64,000 nucleotides of DNA from Neostethus bicornis (GCA_902685375.1 CACRXE010000001.1:4092001-4156000), one strand, 5' to 3'. Shown: positions 28,601 through 33,730, counted from the first letter of the stretch. Numbers and translations: made by a program. Notes: generated by a model from the sequence alone, not told the origin.

Positions 28601-30214
28601 TGTGAGAGCTGCAAAGAAAAACCCTAAAACAACTGTTAGTGACATCACCAACAACCTCCAGAGGGCAGGAGTGAAAGTATCAGTATCTACTGTTCGCAGA
28701 AGACTTCATGAGCAAAAGTACAGAGGCTACACCAGAAGATGCAAGCCTCAAACATTCTGGGACAAAGTGTTATGGACTGATGAGACAAAGATTAACTTTT
28801 ACCAAAGTGATGGAAAGGCTAAGGTTTGGAGAAAGAAAGGATCTGCCCATAATCCCAAACACACAAGCTCAACTGTTAAACATGGTGGAGGCAATGTCAT
28901 GGCTTGGGCTTGCATGGCTTCTTCTGGGATGGGCTCATTAATCTTCATTGATGAGGTAACACCTGATGGCAGCAGCAAAATGAACTCAGAAGTCTACAAA
29001 AACATTTTGTCTGCCAATTTAAAGAAAAATGCAACCAAACTGATTGGGAGATCCTTCATCATGCAGCAAGATAACGACCCAAAACACACTGCAAAAACAA
29101 CAAAGGAGTTCATCAGGGGCAAGAAGTGGAAGGTTTTAGACTGGCCAAGTCAATCTCCAGACTTGAATCCTATAGAGCATGCTTTTCACTTGCTAAAGAG
29201 GAAACTGAAGGGAACAACCCCCCAAAACAAGCAACAGCTGAAAGAGGCTGCAGTGAAAGCCTGGAAAAGCATCACAAAAGAAGAATGCAAAAGTTTGGTG
29301 ATGTCAATGGGTCACAGACTTGATGCAGTTATTTCAAGCAAAGGATTTGCAACAAAATATTAAGTCTTATCTGTTCCAATACATTTGAACACCTTAAAAT
29401 GTGGTGCTTCTTTACAAAAAATGTTATCTTCTACGTTGTGTATCGGATCCAGATGTAAGTACCTGGAAATAAAAGCTGAGATGTTGAATTTTTGTGTCAT
29501 ATTCATCTTTTGGTGTCAAACCCAAATATTTCCAGCCTACAGTAAAAATAAAGGAATCAGCCTCATTGTTCCAATACTTTTGGAGGGGACTGTACGTACA
29601 ACCACACACACACACTCATTCCTAGGGGCAACTTGGCACCAGCCAGTCATCCCAACATGCATGTCTTTGGAGGGAGGGAGGAAACCGGAGTACTGGAGAA
29701 AACCCACGGAGACACGGGGAGAACATGCAAACTCCACAAAAAAAAGCCTGTGTTTCAAGCTTTGTCCCCACCTGGGACTTGAACCCACGACGTTCTTACT
29801 TTGAGGCCACTGTGCTGCCCACTGCACCACCCTCAATATAGTCACCGAAACCAAAGTCATTCTTTCTATTAAATACTAACCATTATTTATAAGGAATGTA
29901 GTTTATTATGAATATGTGCTCCTTAAAATATTATAAAATTGAATGTGGTGTTCCCCAAGGATCAATTCTAGGCACAATACTTTTTAATTTTGGCTGCACG
30001 GTGGCACAGTGGTTAGCACTGTGGCCTCACAGCAAGAAGATCTGGGTTCAAGTCCCGGAGTAGATATGAGGCTTGAAACTCTGGTGTTTCTGTGTGTAAT
30101 TTGCATGTTCTCCTCATGTATGTGTGGGTTCTCTCCGGACGCTCCAGTTTCCTCCCACCCTCTAAAAAAATGCAGGTTAGGTTGATTGGCCGTTATGAAA
30201 TTGCCCCTAGGAAT

Positions 30215-30254
<40 letters not shown>

Positions 30255-33200
30255 CTCTGCATTAGACTGGCTATGTGTTTGGGGTGTATCCTGCCTCTTG
30301 CCTATAATCAGCCAAGATTTCAGCACCTCCGTGACCTTATTTAGGGATAAGTGGTTCAAAAGACTAAACAAAACTTTTTAATTTGTACCTGTTGCCACTT
30401 CGTACATTTTAAATAAGCAGTAACTGTTTCTGCTGAGTATCATCAACATACATAGCTGTGAAAACTAACACCGTGTCTCGTGACGACATCTCCAAGTGGC
30501 AACATGTACAGGTTAAAAAATAGTGGGCCTAAACTTGATCCTTGGGGAACCCCACGTTCAGCATGTATCTATATTTACATAGAATGAACCATGTCTTCAA
30601 TAAATAAGGCTAGGAATTTTTATGGAATAAAATTCAGCACAGAATCCAAAAGTACGCACAAGTTTCTCACAGGATGAGGTTTAAAACGTTATAATTTGGG
30701 TAAAATCATCTCTCATTTCTTCAGGCCCATCAATTAAAACTTCAGTTCTGTCCTGGTTGAACTGTAACAAGTTGCCTGACGTCCATGACTTTACATTTAA
30801 AATGCATTTCAGACAGAAAAATAAAGTCATTGATGGCAGAGAACTTCTTACAGCTCAATCAAGACAAATCTGTTTTGTCGTCTTCCGCTCAACCGGGGCC
30901 GGGTGGCGGGGGCAACAGCCTCAGACGGGAAGCCCAGGCTTCTCTCACCCCGGCTGCATCCTCCAGCCCACCGGAAGGATCCCAAGTCGTTCCCCAGCCA
31001 GCTGTGAAAGTTTCTACAGCGGGTCCGGGGTCTGCCTCTTGGTCTCCTCCCGGTGGGACGTGCCGAAACACCTCCCAGCGAGGCGCTCGGGGGCATACTG
31101 ACCAGATGCCCGAACCACTCCATCTGGCTCCTCTCGAACTGGTGGGCGAGCAGCTCGACACCGAGCTCCTCCTGGATGGCAGAGTTTCTCCCCTGATCTT
31201 TGAGTGAGAGCCCAGCCACCCTGCGGAGGAAGCTCATTTTGGCCGCTTGTATCCACGATCTCATTCTTTCGGTCACCAGCAAAGGTGAGGGTAGGAACGT
31301 AGCTCGACTTGTAAATCGAGAGCTACTACTGACCAAAAATATGGCGCTGCAGAAAAAGAGAAACGTCGAGCGATGCGATTTATTTTAAACTTTTCTTTTG
31401 GCAAACTGAGTTTCTGAAATTTTGGAGCAACTTTTTTTTTATTTTTGCTGAAAAAACATTTCTTTAGGGCTGAAACAGTTAATCGATTATAATCGATTAT
31501 CAAAGTAGTTTTGGTCATCGATTAATCGTCTAAAAAATTTTTTTTTGCTGTCAACTGCACTTAAATTGGTCTCCATGTGGGGCAGTAGAGAGCAAATTAA
31601 TGATGCGCGCTACCAAAATAGGAGGAGAAGAAGATAGCAGCCAATCATTGGCCTTCATTTCACCCCGCCTCATGTGATCAGGCAGATTTAACAAGATGGC
31701 GGAAAGAAAAACACATACAAATTAATCCGAAGTTTGAATAATTTTCCGCTAAATTTGAAAAAGACTCGCGTTAATATGCAAAGTTTGCGAAACGAACACG
31801 CTTTGGCACGGAAGCATAACGACGCTGCACAAACATCTGAAAAAAAAAACATGTCGGACTCGGAGCGGGAGACAGCAAACCGGAGCGATACACGATGTTA
31901 TTTCTAATAAAAACAATTTTACAGGTCGCTAAATACACTTTTTACTGTCTGCAAAAAAACAAAAACAACCTTACATGGACTATTGTCTGTGGAAAACGGT
32001 TGCACTCCGCAGCAGAGCGCTTCTCTCAGGGACATAGGAAGACGAGGGGTTTAAAAAAAAAGATCGCTAAATTCAATCCAGGGTACAAGACCCCCTCCTC
32101 TACACCGCAAAGCACATTTTTTCCCACAAAAAAATGAGTGCTGTTAGTTGGGCACCCTTTTCCCGATTAGTAGATCTGTGTTTGTAATATTATAAGTGGT
32201 AAAGATGGTCATTTTATTTATTAAAGTTATTATTTTTACAGTAGAGATGATGTTTTGTTTTTTTTTTGCACTAATACTTCACAACTTGAATGTTTTTGTA
32301 TATTTTTTTCATGTTAATCTGGGGCCTTTTTTTGTGCGATACTTCTGAACAACGTTAAATTTGCGAATCCAGAAGTGTTGAAGGATTCTTGTTTTCAAAT
32401 GTGATCCAACAGTTTACATTTGATGTTTTATTAGCCAGTACTACTAAAGCACATTTTATGGGCGCTTACGATTTACTTTTACTGTATACAGTAAGTAGAT
32501 TTATTATTTTCTAGAAATGATAATAGTCTACCTTTTTATTTGACAGAAAGATTAACATTTGCTCTTACTGTAATAAACCCAACTTGTTGTTTAAGTGGTT
32601 ATAAGTTGTGTTTTACACAATTACATTCTATAATATGCCAAAAAAGTCATATTTATTAAATTGTCATTGTTATCCGATTAATCGATTAATCGACCCAATA
32701 ATAGACAGATTAATCGATTACCAAAATAATCGTTAGATGCAGCCCTACATTTCTTGTTCATGATTTTAAAGGAAACAATCACAATTTTAGCTAAAACTAT
32801 GAAAATATAAATTTGAAAAAATAAATAAATCTAAAACTATAAATTTGAAAAATTTATGTATATAATTTTTTCAAATTTATTGAAAAATCTATGGGGGGTA
32901 TTTATAGTCACCAAAACACTAATATGATTTTTTTTTTTTTGACTAAAAGGTGATGGAATTGGGAAAAAAAAAAATTCAATTTGGCACATATTTGTTCCGA
33001 ATGTCCATTTTTATGCTAAAAGGTCTATAAATAAAACAAAAAAATCAAAAACACTTATACCTAGAGATCTGAAACTTTACGCAGTTGTTGTCAACAAGAT
33101 TATTAGCATACATATGGAAGGAATTATGCCTACGAAGAAGTATGTCTTGGCTAGGAACATCGGAAAATGAACTAAATCAGGCGCGGTTAAAAATGTACAA

Positions 33201-33509
33201 TATTTTTTTATGTTTGAACTACTGTACGATAATGTTTGTTGTCACCGTGGCAACCAAAACATTCCCTAAACCGCTATTTAGAATAACAAACCGGGAATCC
33301 AAAAATAAAAATAATAAATATCTACTGAAAGCGTGGCCTTGATGTTATTTTAAAACACATGTTTAACCAAATAAACACACATTCGGATGTTTTATGTTTG
33401 GATAGAACAAAACAAAGCTATTAAAAGCTAGTTAGCGTTAGCATTCAAGTTTTTACCTATCATTTATGTCGATCGGAAGCGTCACGTCTTCTCCTTGGAC
33501 TGAATCCAT
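1..33509 (-). CDS. cdk5rap2: cdk5rap2-like centrosomal coiled-coil gene (3' end outside window)
   Basis: This gene encodes a CDK5RAP2/centrosomin-family scaffold of the pericentriolar material that recruits and activates gamma-tubulin ring complexes. Coding exons in transcript order (high to low coordinate) are 33457-33509, 21600-21649, 16961-17019, 15047-15157, 13107-13183, 12639-12762, 12239-12417, 9252-9390, 9023-9076, 5475-5600, 5265-5384, 5077-5205, 3316-3534, 3043-3213, 2838-2948, 2617-2754, 1477-1656, 1182-1376, 548-739, 313-427, 104-225 and 1-20 (partial). An alternative first exon lies at 5736-6761. Every junction keeps frame and has AG/GT sites, except one GC donor. About 890 codons are present. 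The start MDSVQGED, the segment TMKDYEN joined to a CM1 motif, and the spacing resemble CDK5RAP2 more than its paralogue PDE4DIP, as does proximity to col27a1. Orthology is inferred; family membership is firm. Confidence 0.85.
803..1096. mobile_element. Palindromic MITE with about 105-bp inverted repeats (hAT-like)
   Basis: The left arm begins TAGGGATAGTTATCGATACT and the right arm, reverse complemented, TACGGATGGTTATCTATACT. The arms stay alignable almost to the centre (GGACGCAACCAAAC on both). Flanks TTCTCTGG and CTCTCTGG match at 7 of 8 bases, an 8-bp target-site duplication as for hAT elements. It sits in a cdk5rap2 intron between exons 548-739 and 1182-1376. A related half-copy lies at 58108-58195. 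Confidence 0.75.
1740..2610. other. Intronic AT-rich stretch, repeat-like
   Basis: A cdk5rap2 intron without exon signals. Part of it (about 2120-2320, CTCATGCAAAATAACTTTTT, GATTTATAAAGTG, ATTGCTCATCC) resembles the stretch at 48600-48775 in a col27a1 intron, suggesting two old copies of an unnamed repeat. No ends were resolved. Confidence 0.35.
2617..5600 (-). CDS. cdk5rap2: cdk5rap2 central coiled-coil exons, common to both isoforms
   Basis: Seven phase-0 exons lie at 5475-5600 (LRMMELNYLKGANQHL...), 5265-5384 (...EKELCSEKKSSSKDYE...), 5077-5205 (KALTEMFLSIKQIAEL...), 3316-3534 (GAQIHKHLLMEKQTEL...), 3043-3213 (HITNQLNKLSAETGAR...), 2838-2948 (EYINMIKDFQQSKSPS...) and 2617-2754 (QALSEKFLALEEKDNR...). 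All are Glu/Lys/Leu-rich heptads. The last two, with LRQRLKEKESALE and EKFLALEEKDNRIYKLQ, resemble the KLRQRI.DK...ALEEKEKELRQL repeats of human myomegalin. The SEKKSSSKDYETIQGLIEAL segment resembles human CDK5RAP2. The donor of 5077-5205 is GCATGT, a GC-AG intron. That 1.5-kb intron carries inverted LINE fragments. Confidence 0.87.
3629..4056 (+). mobile_element. F2 LINE 3' fragment
   Basis: This is a fragment of a non-LTR element I call F2, whose intact relatives here encode VEEFKYLRVLFTSGGRMERE and later EMSFLRRVAGLSLRDRVRSS. F2 copies end in CCCGGCCCC...AAGC.GAAGAC..CGGAAC. This copy begins at CTCTCAATTTAC and is frameshifted. It lies in the cdk5rap2 intron 3535-5076, next to an opposite-strand copy. 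Confidence 0.7.
4337..4770 (-). mobile_element. Rearranged F2 LINE fragment, mostly inverted
   Basis: Bases 4337-4416 match F2 in plus orientation (CTCTCACTCAGAGATAGAGTG). From about 4420 to 4770 the match is minus-strand, ending in CAGCTGGTGACCATAGGTGA. The element therefore contains an internal inversion, as produced by twin-priming or later rearrangement. Together with 3629-4056 it forms an inverted pair within one intron. Confidence 0.65.
5736..6761 (-). CDS. cdk5rap2: Alternative first coding exon: zinc-finger-like N-terminus (myomegalin type)
   Basis: This single exon encodes 342 residues from ATG (6761-6759) to donor GTAGCT (5735-5730). A TGA stop lies in frame 15 bases upstream of the ATG, so it is a start exon and not an internal one. 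Residues 1-60 begin MKDPCRICGVRLVG and hold C5, C8, C51 and C54 (CxxC...CxxC), with a helical HVLGREL segment between; C17 is an extra cysteine. This matches the N-terminus of long human PDE4DIP/myomegalin as I recall it (MKEICRICARELCGNQ), a ZAD-like zinc-binding fold. The rest is basic, Ser/Arg-rich and probably disordered, ending NDEYTPIKDE. Its phase-0 donor equals that of exon 9, so it can splice to the exon at 5475-5600 and give an isoform without CM1. Confidence 0.88.
6762..7030 (-). promoter_or_regulatory. Candidate internal promoter / 5' UTR for the zinc-finger isoform
   Basis: This segment lies directly upstream of the alternative first exon. It contains an in-frame TGA at 6779-6777 and a CCAAT pentamer on the minus strand about 10 bases upstream of the ATG, possibly too close to be a promoter element. 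It is not visibly derived from a transposon. A duplicated GAATG-like motif lies near 6907 and 6943 (CACACAGGAGAATG twice, 36 bases apart). No TATA box or initiator was identified. Confidence 0.35.
7637..7756 (+). mobile_element. 5'-truncated tRNA-headed SINE (tail only)
   Basis: It matches the 3' half of the SINE at 14517 (GACAGACTGGCGACCTGTTC... to GATGACTGACT). It is flanked by a perfect 16-bp duplication, GACAGTTTCTTGTATA, at 7621-7636 and 7757-7772, so it is a genuine truncated retroposition event. Confidence 0.85.
8105..8180 (-). mobile_element. SINE fragment
   Basis: The reverse complement of the SINE tail: GGGGGTGCCGGAGCCTATCC through CCTGAACAGGTCGCCATCAG. Divergent, with no clear duplication. 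Confidence 0.6.
9023..13183 (-). CDS. cdk5rap2: cdk5rap2 N-terminal coiled-coil exons 5-9
   Basis: Five exons lie at 13107-13183, 12639-12762, 12239-12417, 9252-9390 and 9023-9076. The first begins NIELKVELESLKRDLEEREK, a near copy of the segment after CM1 in human CDK5RAP2. The second continues QALDSLAGG and the third SLQAAEEEVEKMATIAEKEK, both heptad-rich. Exon 8 begins NTIEQLKNLLEGQK and contains a less helical NPTKDIPASTSKRSS patch. Exon 9 ends in PARE with a weaker GTTGGT donor. Phases are 0/2, 1/0, 0/2, 1/0 and 0/0, and all join. The intron between exons 7 and 8 holds an L2-type LINE with a minisatellite. Confidence 0.87.
9449..11530 (-). mobile_element. L2-type LINE, 3' part with dead reverse transcriptase
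   Basis: The minus strand at 11534-11010 encodes RT core pieces (DHEILLQRLENWVG, SILGPPLFNLYMLPLG, NYADDTQIYVS, LNSDKTEIIVFGP), and 10828-9608 encodes the C-terminal part (FIQNAAARVLTRTRK, WLPEAQKIDFKAALFVFKSL, KVWNKLPEAV). The YADDTQIY catalytic box is intact, but a frame break separates the two blocks. The 3' end near 9449 (AGGCAAGGCAAGTTTATCTG on the plus strand) is typical of fish L2/Maui tails. The C-terminal block carries a 13-unit in-frame tandem repeat. Confidence 0.82.
9740..10636 (-). repeat. 13 x 69-bp minisatellite inside LINE coding sequence
   Basis: Thirteen tandem units of exactly 69 bases (23 codons) each encode a variant of EPSRTLRTSGTGLLLV followed by [PS]RVRTKH. Units differ at a few positions (E/G, S/P, one GQSK variant). 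The flanking LINE protein reads DMLVPY before the array and GEAAFQFDAAKVW after it, so one unit is the ancestral LINE sequence and twelve are expansions. Because the period is a multiple of three, both strands stay open throughout; the plus-strand frame reads FSPDSRHQQEAGPRGPQSSR repeatedly but is a by-product. Confidence 0.95.
11550..12166. repeat. Repeat with CGACTTATACTC motifs, containing an F2 fragment
   Basis: The motif GACTTATACTC occurs near 11554, 12069 and 12142, all in the same direction, as in the terminal repeats of a common fish DNA element family. An F2 LINE piece (about 11868-12045, CTCACAGCTGGGCAGGGAAC to AAGAGGAAGACAATGGAACG) is nested inside. Ends and duplication are not resolved. 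Confidence 0.45.
12870..12935. repeat. Short perfect hairpin
   Basis: GTGGCTAGAGCG and its reverse complement CGCTCTAGCCAC are separated by about 24 bases that include a tRNA D-arm-like TTAGCTCAGTGGG. It lies in a cdk5rap2 intron. It may be the core of a small MITE or a tRNA-derived remnant; no cloverleaf can be drawn. Confidence 0.4.
13318..13374 (-). mobile_element. SINE head fragment
   Basis: On the minus strand it reads GGGGTAGCACGGTAGGACAG then TCGGTTAGCTCTGAGGCC, corresponding to the tRNA-like head of the SINE at 29991 and 14517. Only the head is present. Confidence 0.5.
14517..14877 (+). mobile_element. Full-length tRNA-headed SINE
   Basis: The element has a tRNA-like head with box-B-like GGTTCGAGTCC and a long body (GGTTTCCTCCGGGTACTCCG, GACATGCATGCTAGGTTGAT, GCGACAGACTGGCGGCCTGT). 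It ends in GACTGACTGAC. Flanks ACATATTTGTAAG (14504-14516) and ACATATCTGTAAG (14878-14890) are a 13-bp duplication with one mismatch. It is the reference copy for the fragments elsewhere in the window. Confidence 0.88.
15047..15157 (-). CDS. cdk5rap2: cdk5rap2 CM1 motif exon
   Basis: A 111-base exon, 37 codons, phase 0 on both sides, with acceptor CCCCAG and donor GTATTG. It encodes the centrosomin motif 1 core: ADLKKENFSLKLRIYFMEEQ followed by MLQKSDDSTEDVYKT. CM1 binds the gamma-tubulin complex through this helix in CDK5RAP2, myomegalin and Drosophila Cnn. All hallmark positions (KKENF.LKLRIYF.EE) are present, so the motif looks functional. This is the strongest single family identifier in the window. 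Confidence 0.95.
15282..15372 (-). mobile_element. LINE 3' tail fragment
   Basis: The minus strand reads CGTGAAGCCCGTGGAAACAC then TTGTGATATAGAGCTATACA and AATAAGATTG, the usual 3' end of L2/Rex-like fish LINEs. Confidence 0.6.
15395..15622. mobile_element. Family-B MITE (CAGGGGCGGATC ends)
   Basis: Ends CAGGGGCAGATCC and GGATCCGTCTCTG form imperfect inverted repeats. The flanks carry a perfect 5-bp duplication, GTATA (15390-15394 and 15623-15627). The interior (AAGGGGACTAGTCAAGCAATC) is shared with the copies nested in three hAT elements and at 38880-39120. The superfamily is not certain; a 5-bp duplication would fit Transib or the hAT5 group. Confidence 0.65.
15665..16290 (+). mobile_element. 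Fish LINE 3'-UTR-like region
   Basis: Several segments match the LINE 3' region at 38100-38880: CTAATATTTATTTAACAGTC, ATGTGGATCTCCATGAG and CTGCAACGTGAAGCCCGTTG. It looks rearranged, with an inverted duplicate of the GGAGATCCACATGAAGG segment near 15740. No coding sequence remains. Confidence 0.5.
16961..17019 (-). CDS. cdk5rap2: cdk5rap2 coding exon 3 (MKDYEN segment)
   Basis: A 59-base exon encoding (A)SSHNRICPIKALTMKDYEN, with acceptor TTACAG and donor GTGAGT. The MKD[FY]EN peptide immediately before the CM1 motif is a CDK5RAP2 hallmark (human has MKDFENQI; recalled). It joins in frame to QIADLKKENF in the next exon. The internal methionine (TMKDYEN) could act as an alternative start. Confidence 0.85.
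17455..18580 (+). pseudogene. LINE reverse-transcriptase fragment split by a hAT element
   Basis: The left part (to 17585) encodes a broken GVPQGSIL-like box and FFVIYLKDLDKDL. The right part (from 18436) encodes DANLRMYTDDTFQYTS, the degenerate YADD box region, and KLQMAFNHLKKSLINW. The two halves meet at the CTGATTGA duplication around the hAT insertion, so the insertion broke a LINE that was already present. In the family the YADD catalytic box is required; here it is YTDD. Confidence 0.75.
17586..18427. mobile_element. Non-autonomous hAT element, copy 1 (with nested family-B MITE)
   Basis: Ends CAGTGGTGGATGAAGTACTC and CGTTCCACCACTG. The 8-bp duplication CTGATTGA is perfect (17578-17585, 18428-18435). 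The body is dominated by TACTTAAGTAAAAGTAC sub-repeats near both ends. A family-B MITE occupies 17786-18016, flanked by CTCTG on both sides. There is no coding capacity. Two sister copies lie at 19748 and 34463. Confidence 0.88.
18585..19375. repeat. GTCGTC/TTTCGTC-rich repeat region
   Basis: Repeated TTTCGTC and GTCGACGAAAAC words occur at 18650-18760 and again, diverged, at 19220-19375. This resembles the ends of a fish DNA transposon with degenerate interior. No gene, transposase motif or duplication could be resolved, so it is described only as a repeat. Confidence 0.35.
19748..20559. mobile_element. Non-autonomous hAT element, copy 2 (with nested family-B MITE)
   Basis: The same structure as the copy at 17586, with perfect 8-bp duplication CTAGAATA (19740-19747, 20560-20567). 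The nested family-B unit at 19980-20150 lies at the identical internal position, flanked by CTCTG, and lacks part of the AAGGGGACAAGTCAAGC segment. Confidence 0.88.
20641..21316. mobile_element. Probable hAT-type MITE (CAGTGTTTTTCAAC end)
   Basis: The left end CAGTGTTTTTCAACTTTTTT and the right end GTGCCGCGGAACACTG form a short CAGTGTT inverted repeat, typical of the fish hAT family that starts CAGTGTTTCCCAACC. No matching 8-bp flank was found, so the ends are approximate. Confidence 0.5.
21600..21649 (-). CDS. cdk5rap2: cdk5rap2 coding exon 2
   Basis: A 50-base exon with acceptor TGCAG at its upper edge and donor GTAAGG at its lower edge. Read in the frame set by exon 1 it gives R-LPETLRTGHSFSDAMA plus one base. 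That base completes an alanine codon with the first two bases of the exon at 16961-17019. The peptide itself has no recognised domain. The evidence is splice sites plus phase agreement on both sides, because the exon is too short for composition to help. Confidence 0.72.
22165..22770 (+). mobile_element. F2 LINE fragment
   Basis: The longest readable stretch encodes VEEFKYLRVLFTSGGRMERE and VVVKRELSRKAKLSIYKLIY. After that the frame is lost, but DNA similarity continues to CGACCCGGCCCCAAGTAGGT. Part of the RT C-terminus plus the 3' end of a non-LTR element. Confidence 0.7.
23190..24085 (-). mobile_element. F1 (RTE-like) LINE, 5'-truncated
   Basis: The minus strand encodes GLHQGSALSPLLFAMVMDRL, MFADDIVICSERREEV, FKYLGSTVQSNGECGKEVKK and EVAEMKMLRISLGV, i.e. 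RT domain with FADD box and C-terminal region, in two frames. The 3' end ATGCCGGAAGATGAAAGAAG approaches the short GAA-type tail seen in other F1 copies. The frame break near 23605 makes it dead. Confidence 0.8.
24538..26644 (+). mobile_element. Decayed Tc1/mariner element with nested hAT
   Basis: Ends TACAGCGGG...TTTTTATCAGTAAGGGTAC at left and its inverse at right give matching terminal repeats with TA flanks (24536-24537, 26645-26646). Transposase remnants in several frames include SRKLSQDLCNLTVVKHFDSR, NISVNTVEGIIRKWKSI, MNGEIYQDILDKNLLPS and RGWTFQQDNDPK. Multiple frameshifts and missing segments make it inactive. A 550-bp hAT MITE interrupts its right part. Confidence 0.82.
26006..26555. 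mobile_element. hAT MITE (CAGGGGTGGGCAAAC family), in Tc1
   Basis: The left end is CAGGGGTGGGCAAACTTTTT; the right end GTAGTTTGCCCATGTTTG is the imperfect inverse. Flanks ATCTAGAC and ATCTAGCG match at six of eight. It interrupts the right arm of the decayed Tc1 element and so is younger. The same family is found at 39140, 54235 and 56398. Confidence 0.78.
26647..27930. other. cdk5rap2 intron 1 stretch with no gene recognised
   Basis: AT-rich DNA with no exon that would fit the phase between coding exons 1 and 2. A short GC-richer patch (26885-26970, GGGCGCCGCCATGTTTTTTT) looks repeat-derived but was not placed. Confidence 0.45.
28050..29592 (+). mobile_element. Tc1-like transposon, nearly intact, inserted in a SINE
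   Basis: Terminal repeats of roughly 200 bases: left GTCCCCTCCAAAAGTATTGG and right, inverted, CAGTCCCCTCCAAAAGTATT; both continue with shared ATTCAACATTTCAGCTTTGA-like text. TA follows the right end (29593-29594). It encloses one transposase frame. SINE sequence on both outer sides (27935-28048 and 29595-29830) is a single minus-strand SINE split at a TA. Confidence 0.88.
28389..29363 (+). CDS. Tc1-like transposase, probably internally deleted
   Basis: The frame is 324 residues from MKTRELSMREKEAIVKLRKD, without a stop until Y-stop after SSKGFATK. It shows a paired HTH region (ISVSTVRRRL-type sequence VSVSTVRRRLHEQKY), the GRPRK AT-hook-like motif RRTGRPRKTT, and a DDE catalytic core: D in LWTDETKINF, D in QQDNDPKHTA and E in LNPIEHAFHL, with 34 residues between the last two. 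Family members I recall have about 25 more residues (KNRKARLDFAKKHL-like) between CKP and FW.K.LWTDE. Here CKPQTFWDKV joins directly, suggesting an in-frame deletion. An upstream in-frame ATG at 28284 is an extension without family support. Confidence 0.85.
   Translation: MKTRELSMREKEAIVKLRKDGKSIRAIGQTLAIASTTIWNVLKKKETTGVLSNRRRTGRPRKTTAVDDRNIVRAAKKNPKTTVSDITNNLQRAGVKVSVSTVRRRLHEQKYRGYTRRCKPQTFWDKVLWTDETKINFYQSDGKAKVWRKKGSAHNPKHTSSTVKHGGGNVMAWACMASSGMGSLIFIDEVTPDGSSKMNSEVYKNILSANLKKNATKLIGRSFIMQQDNDPKHTAKTTKEFIRGKKWKVLDWPSQSPDLNPIEHAFHLLKRKLKGTTPQNKQQLKEAAVKAWKSITKEECKSLVMSMGHRLDAVISSKGFATKY
29935..30570. pseudogene. L2-type RT fragments: plus-strand piece split by SINE, then minus-strand piece
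   Basis: Bases 29941-29990 encode ECGVPQGSILGTILFN; after the SINE the text resumes LYLLPLRTF-stop at 30385. A second fragment, on the minus strand at about 30440-30570, encodes AERGVPQGSSLGPLFFNLYM then LPLGD. Two short RT box fragments in opposite orientation, both non-functional. Confidence 0.7.
29991..30372 (+). mobile_element. tRNA-headed SINE with (GT)n tract
   Basis: Head TGGCTGCACGGTGGCACAGT, box-B-like GGGTTCAAGTCCCG and a diverged body. A (GT)n run of about 20 units lies at 30212-30252. A perfect 12-bp duplication ACTTTTTAATTT (29979-29990, 30373-30384) lies within LINE RT sequence. Confidence 0.85.
30885..31325 (-). mobile_element. F2 LINE fragment
   Basis: The minus strand encodes EMSFLRRVAG-like AKMSFLRRVAGLSLKDQ and GRRPRGRPRTRCRNF. 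It includes the F2 3' end at the low-coordinate side (CAACCGGGGCCGGGTGGCGG on plus). Frameshifted. Confidence 0.7.
31465..32747 (+). mobile_element. Non-autonomous hAT element carrying a BED-finger remnant
   Basis: Ends TAGGGCTGAAAC... and ...GATGCAGCCCTA, with AATCGATTAATCG-rich sub-terminal repeats. The 8-bp duplication CATTTCTT is perfect (31457-31464, 32748-32755). Inside, about 31772-31855, one frame reads ICKVCETNTLWHGSITTLHK then HLKKKH, the C-x2-C...H-x4-H pattern of BED zinc fingers from hAT transposases. No catalytic domain remains. Confidence 0.85.
33457..33509 (-). CDS. cdk5rap2: cdk5rap2 coding exon 1 (start codon)
   Basis: The ATG lies at 33509-33507 in a strong Kozak context (A at -3, G at +4). 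The exon encodes MDSVQGEDVTLPIDIND plus two bases of an arginine codon and ends at a GTAAAA donor (33456). The MDSV.GED.T.PID pattern matches my memory of non-mammalian CDK5RAP2 starts; the human protein has a related acidic N-terminus. The two leftover bases (AG) join the single G that begins the exon at 21600-21649, which confirms the frame across an 11.8-kb intron. Confidence 0.8.
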
Positions 33510-33730
33510 CGTTTGAATGTCTTTTTTAAGTTTTGTCCTCGATCAAAAATGCGTATTTTCCTTACGAGCCCGTCCCATCGAAACTTGGAAAAGCGGCGCA
33601 GAATTCAAACCCGCACATGCTACCGCCGTAATGAGATACTAACGTCACTATTGTCTCCGTATAACGGGGTCCTTTCAAACCTTTGTGCTGGCTTCAGTGG
33701 CGCCTGGAAATTTGTTTTCTTAAAAAATAG
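33510..33730 (-). promoter_or_regulatory. Probable 5' UTR and promoter side of cdk5rap2
   Basis: The 220 bases upstream of the cdk5rap2 start codon contain more CpG than the surrounding AT-rich DNA (several CG pairs between 33540 and 33665) and no transposon match. No TATA box was recognised at a convincing distance. The assignment rests on position next to a well-supported first coding exon. A non-coding first exon further upstream cannot be excluded. Confidence 0.4.

Larger units (their letters stand above)
27935..29830 (-). mobile_element. SINE split by the Tc1-like insertion
   Basis: The left part 27935-28048 (TGCCGGAGCCCATCCCGGCT...CCAGTCTGTCTCAGGGCCA) and right part 29595-29830 (CAACCACACACACACACTCA... 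to GCCACTGTGCTGCCCACTGC) together form one minus-strand copy of the 14517 SINE. The break falls at the point corresponding to GGTTGTA/TGTGTGTGGCC in the intact copy. Confidence 0.82.
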
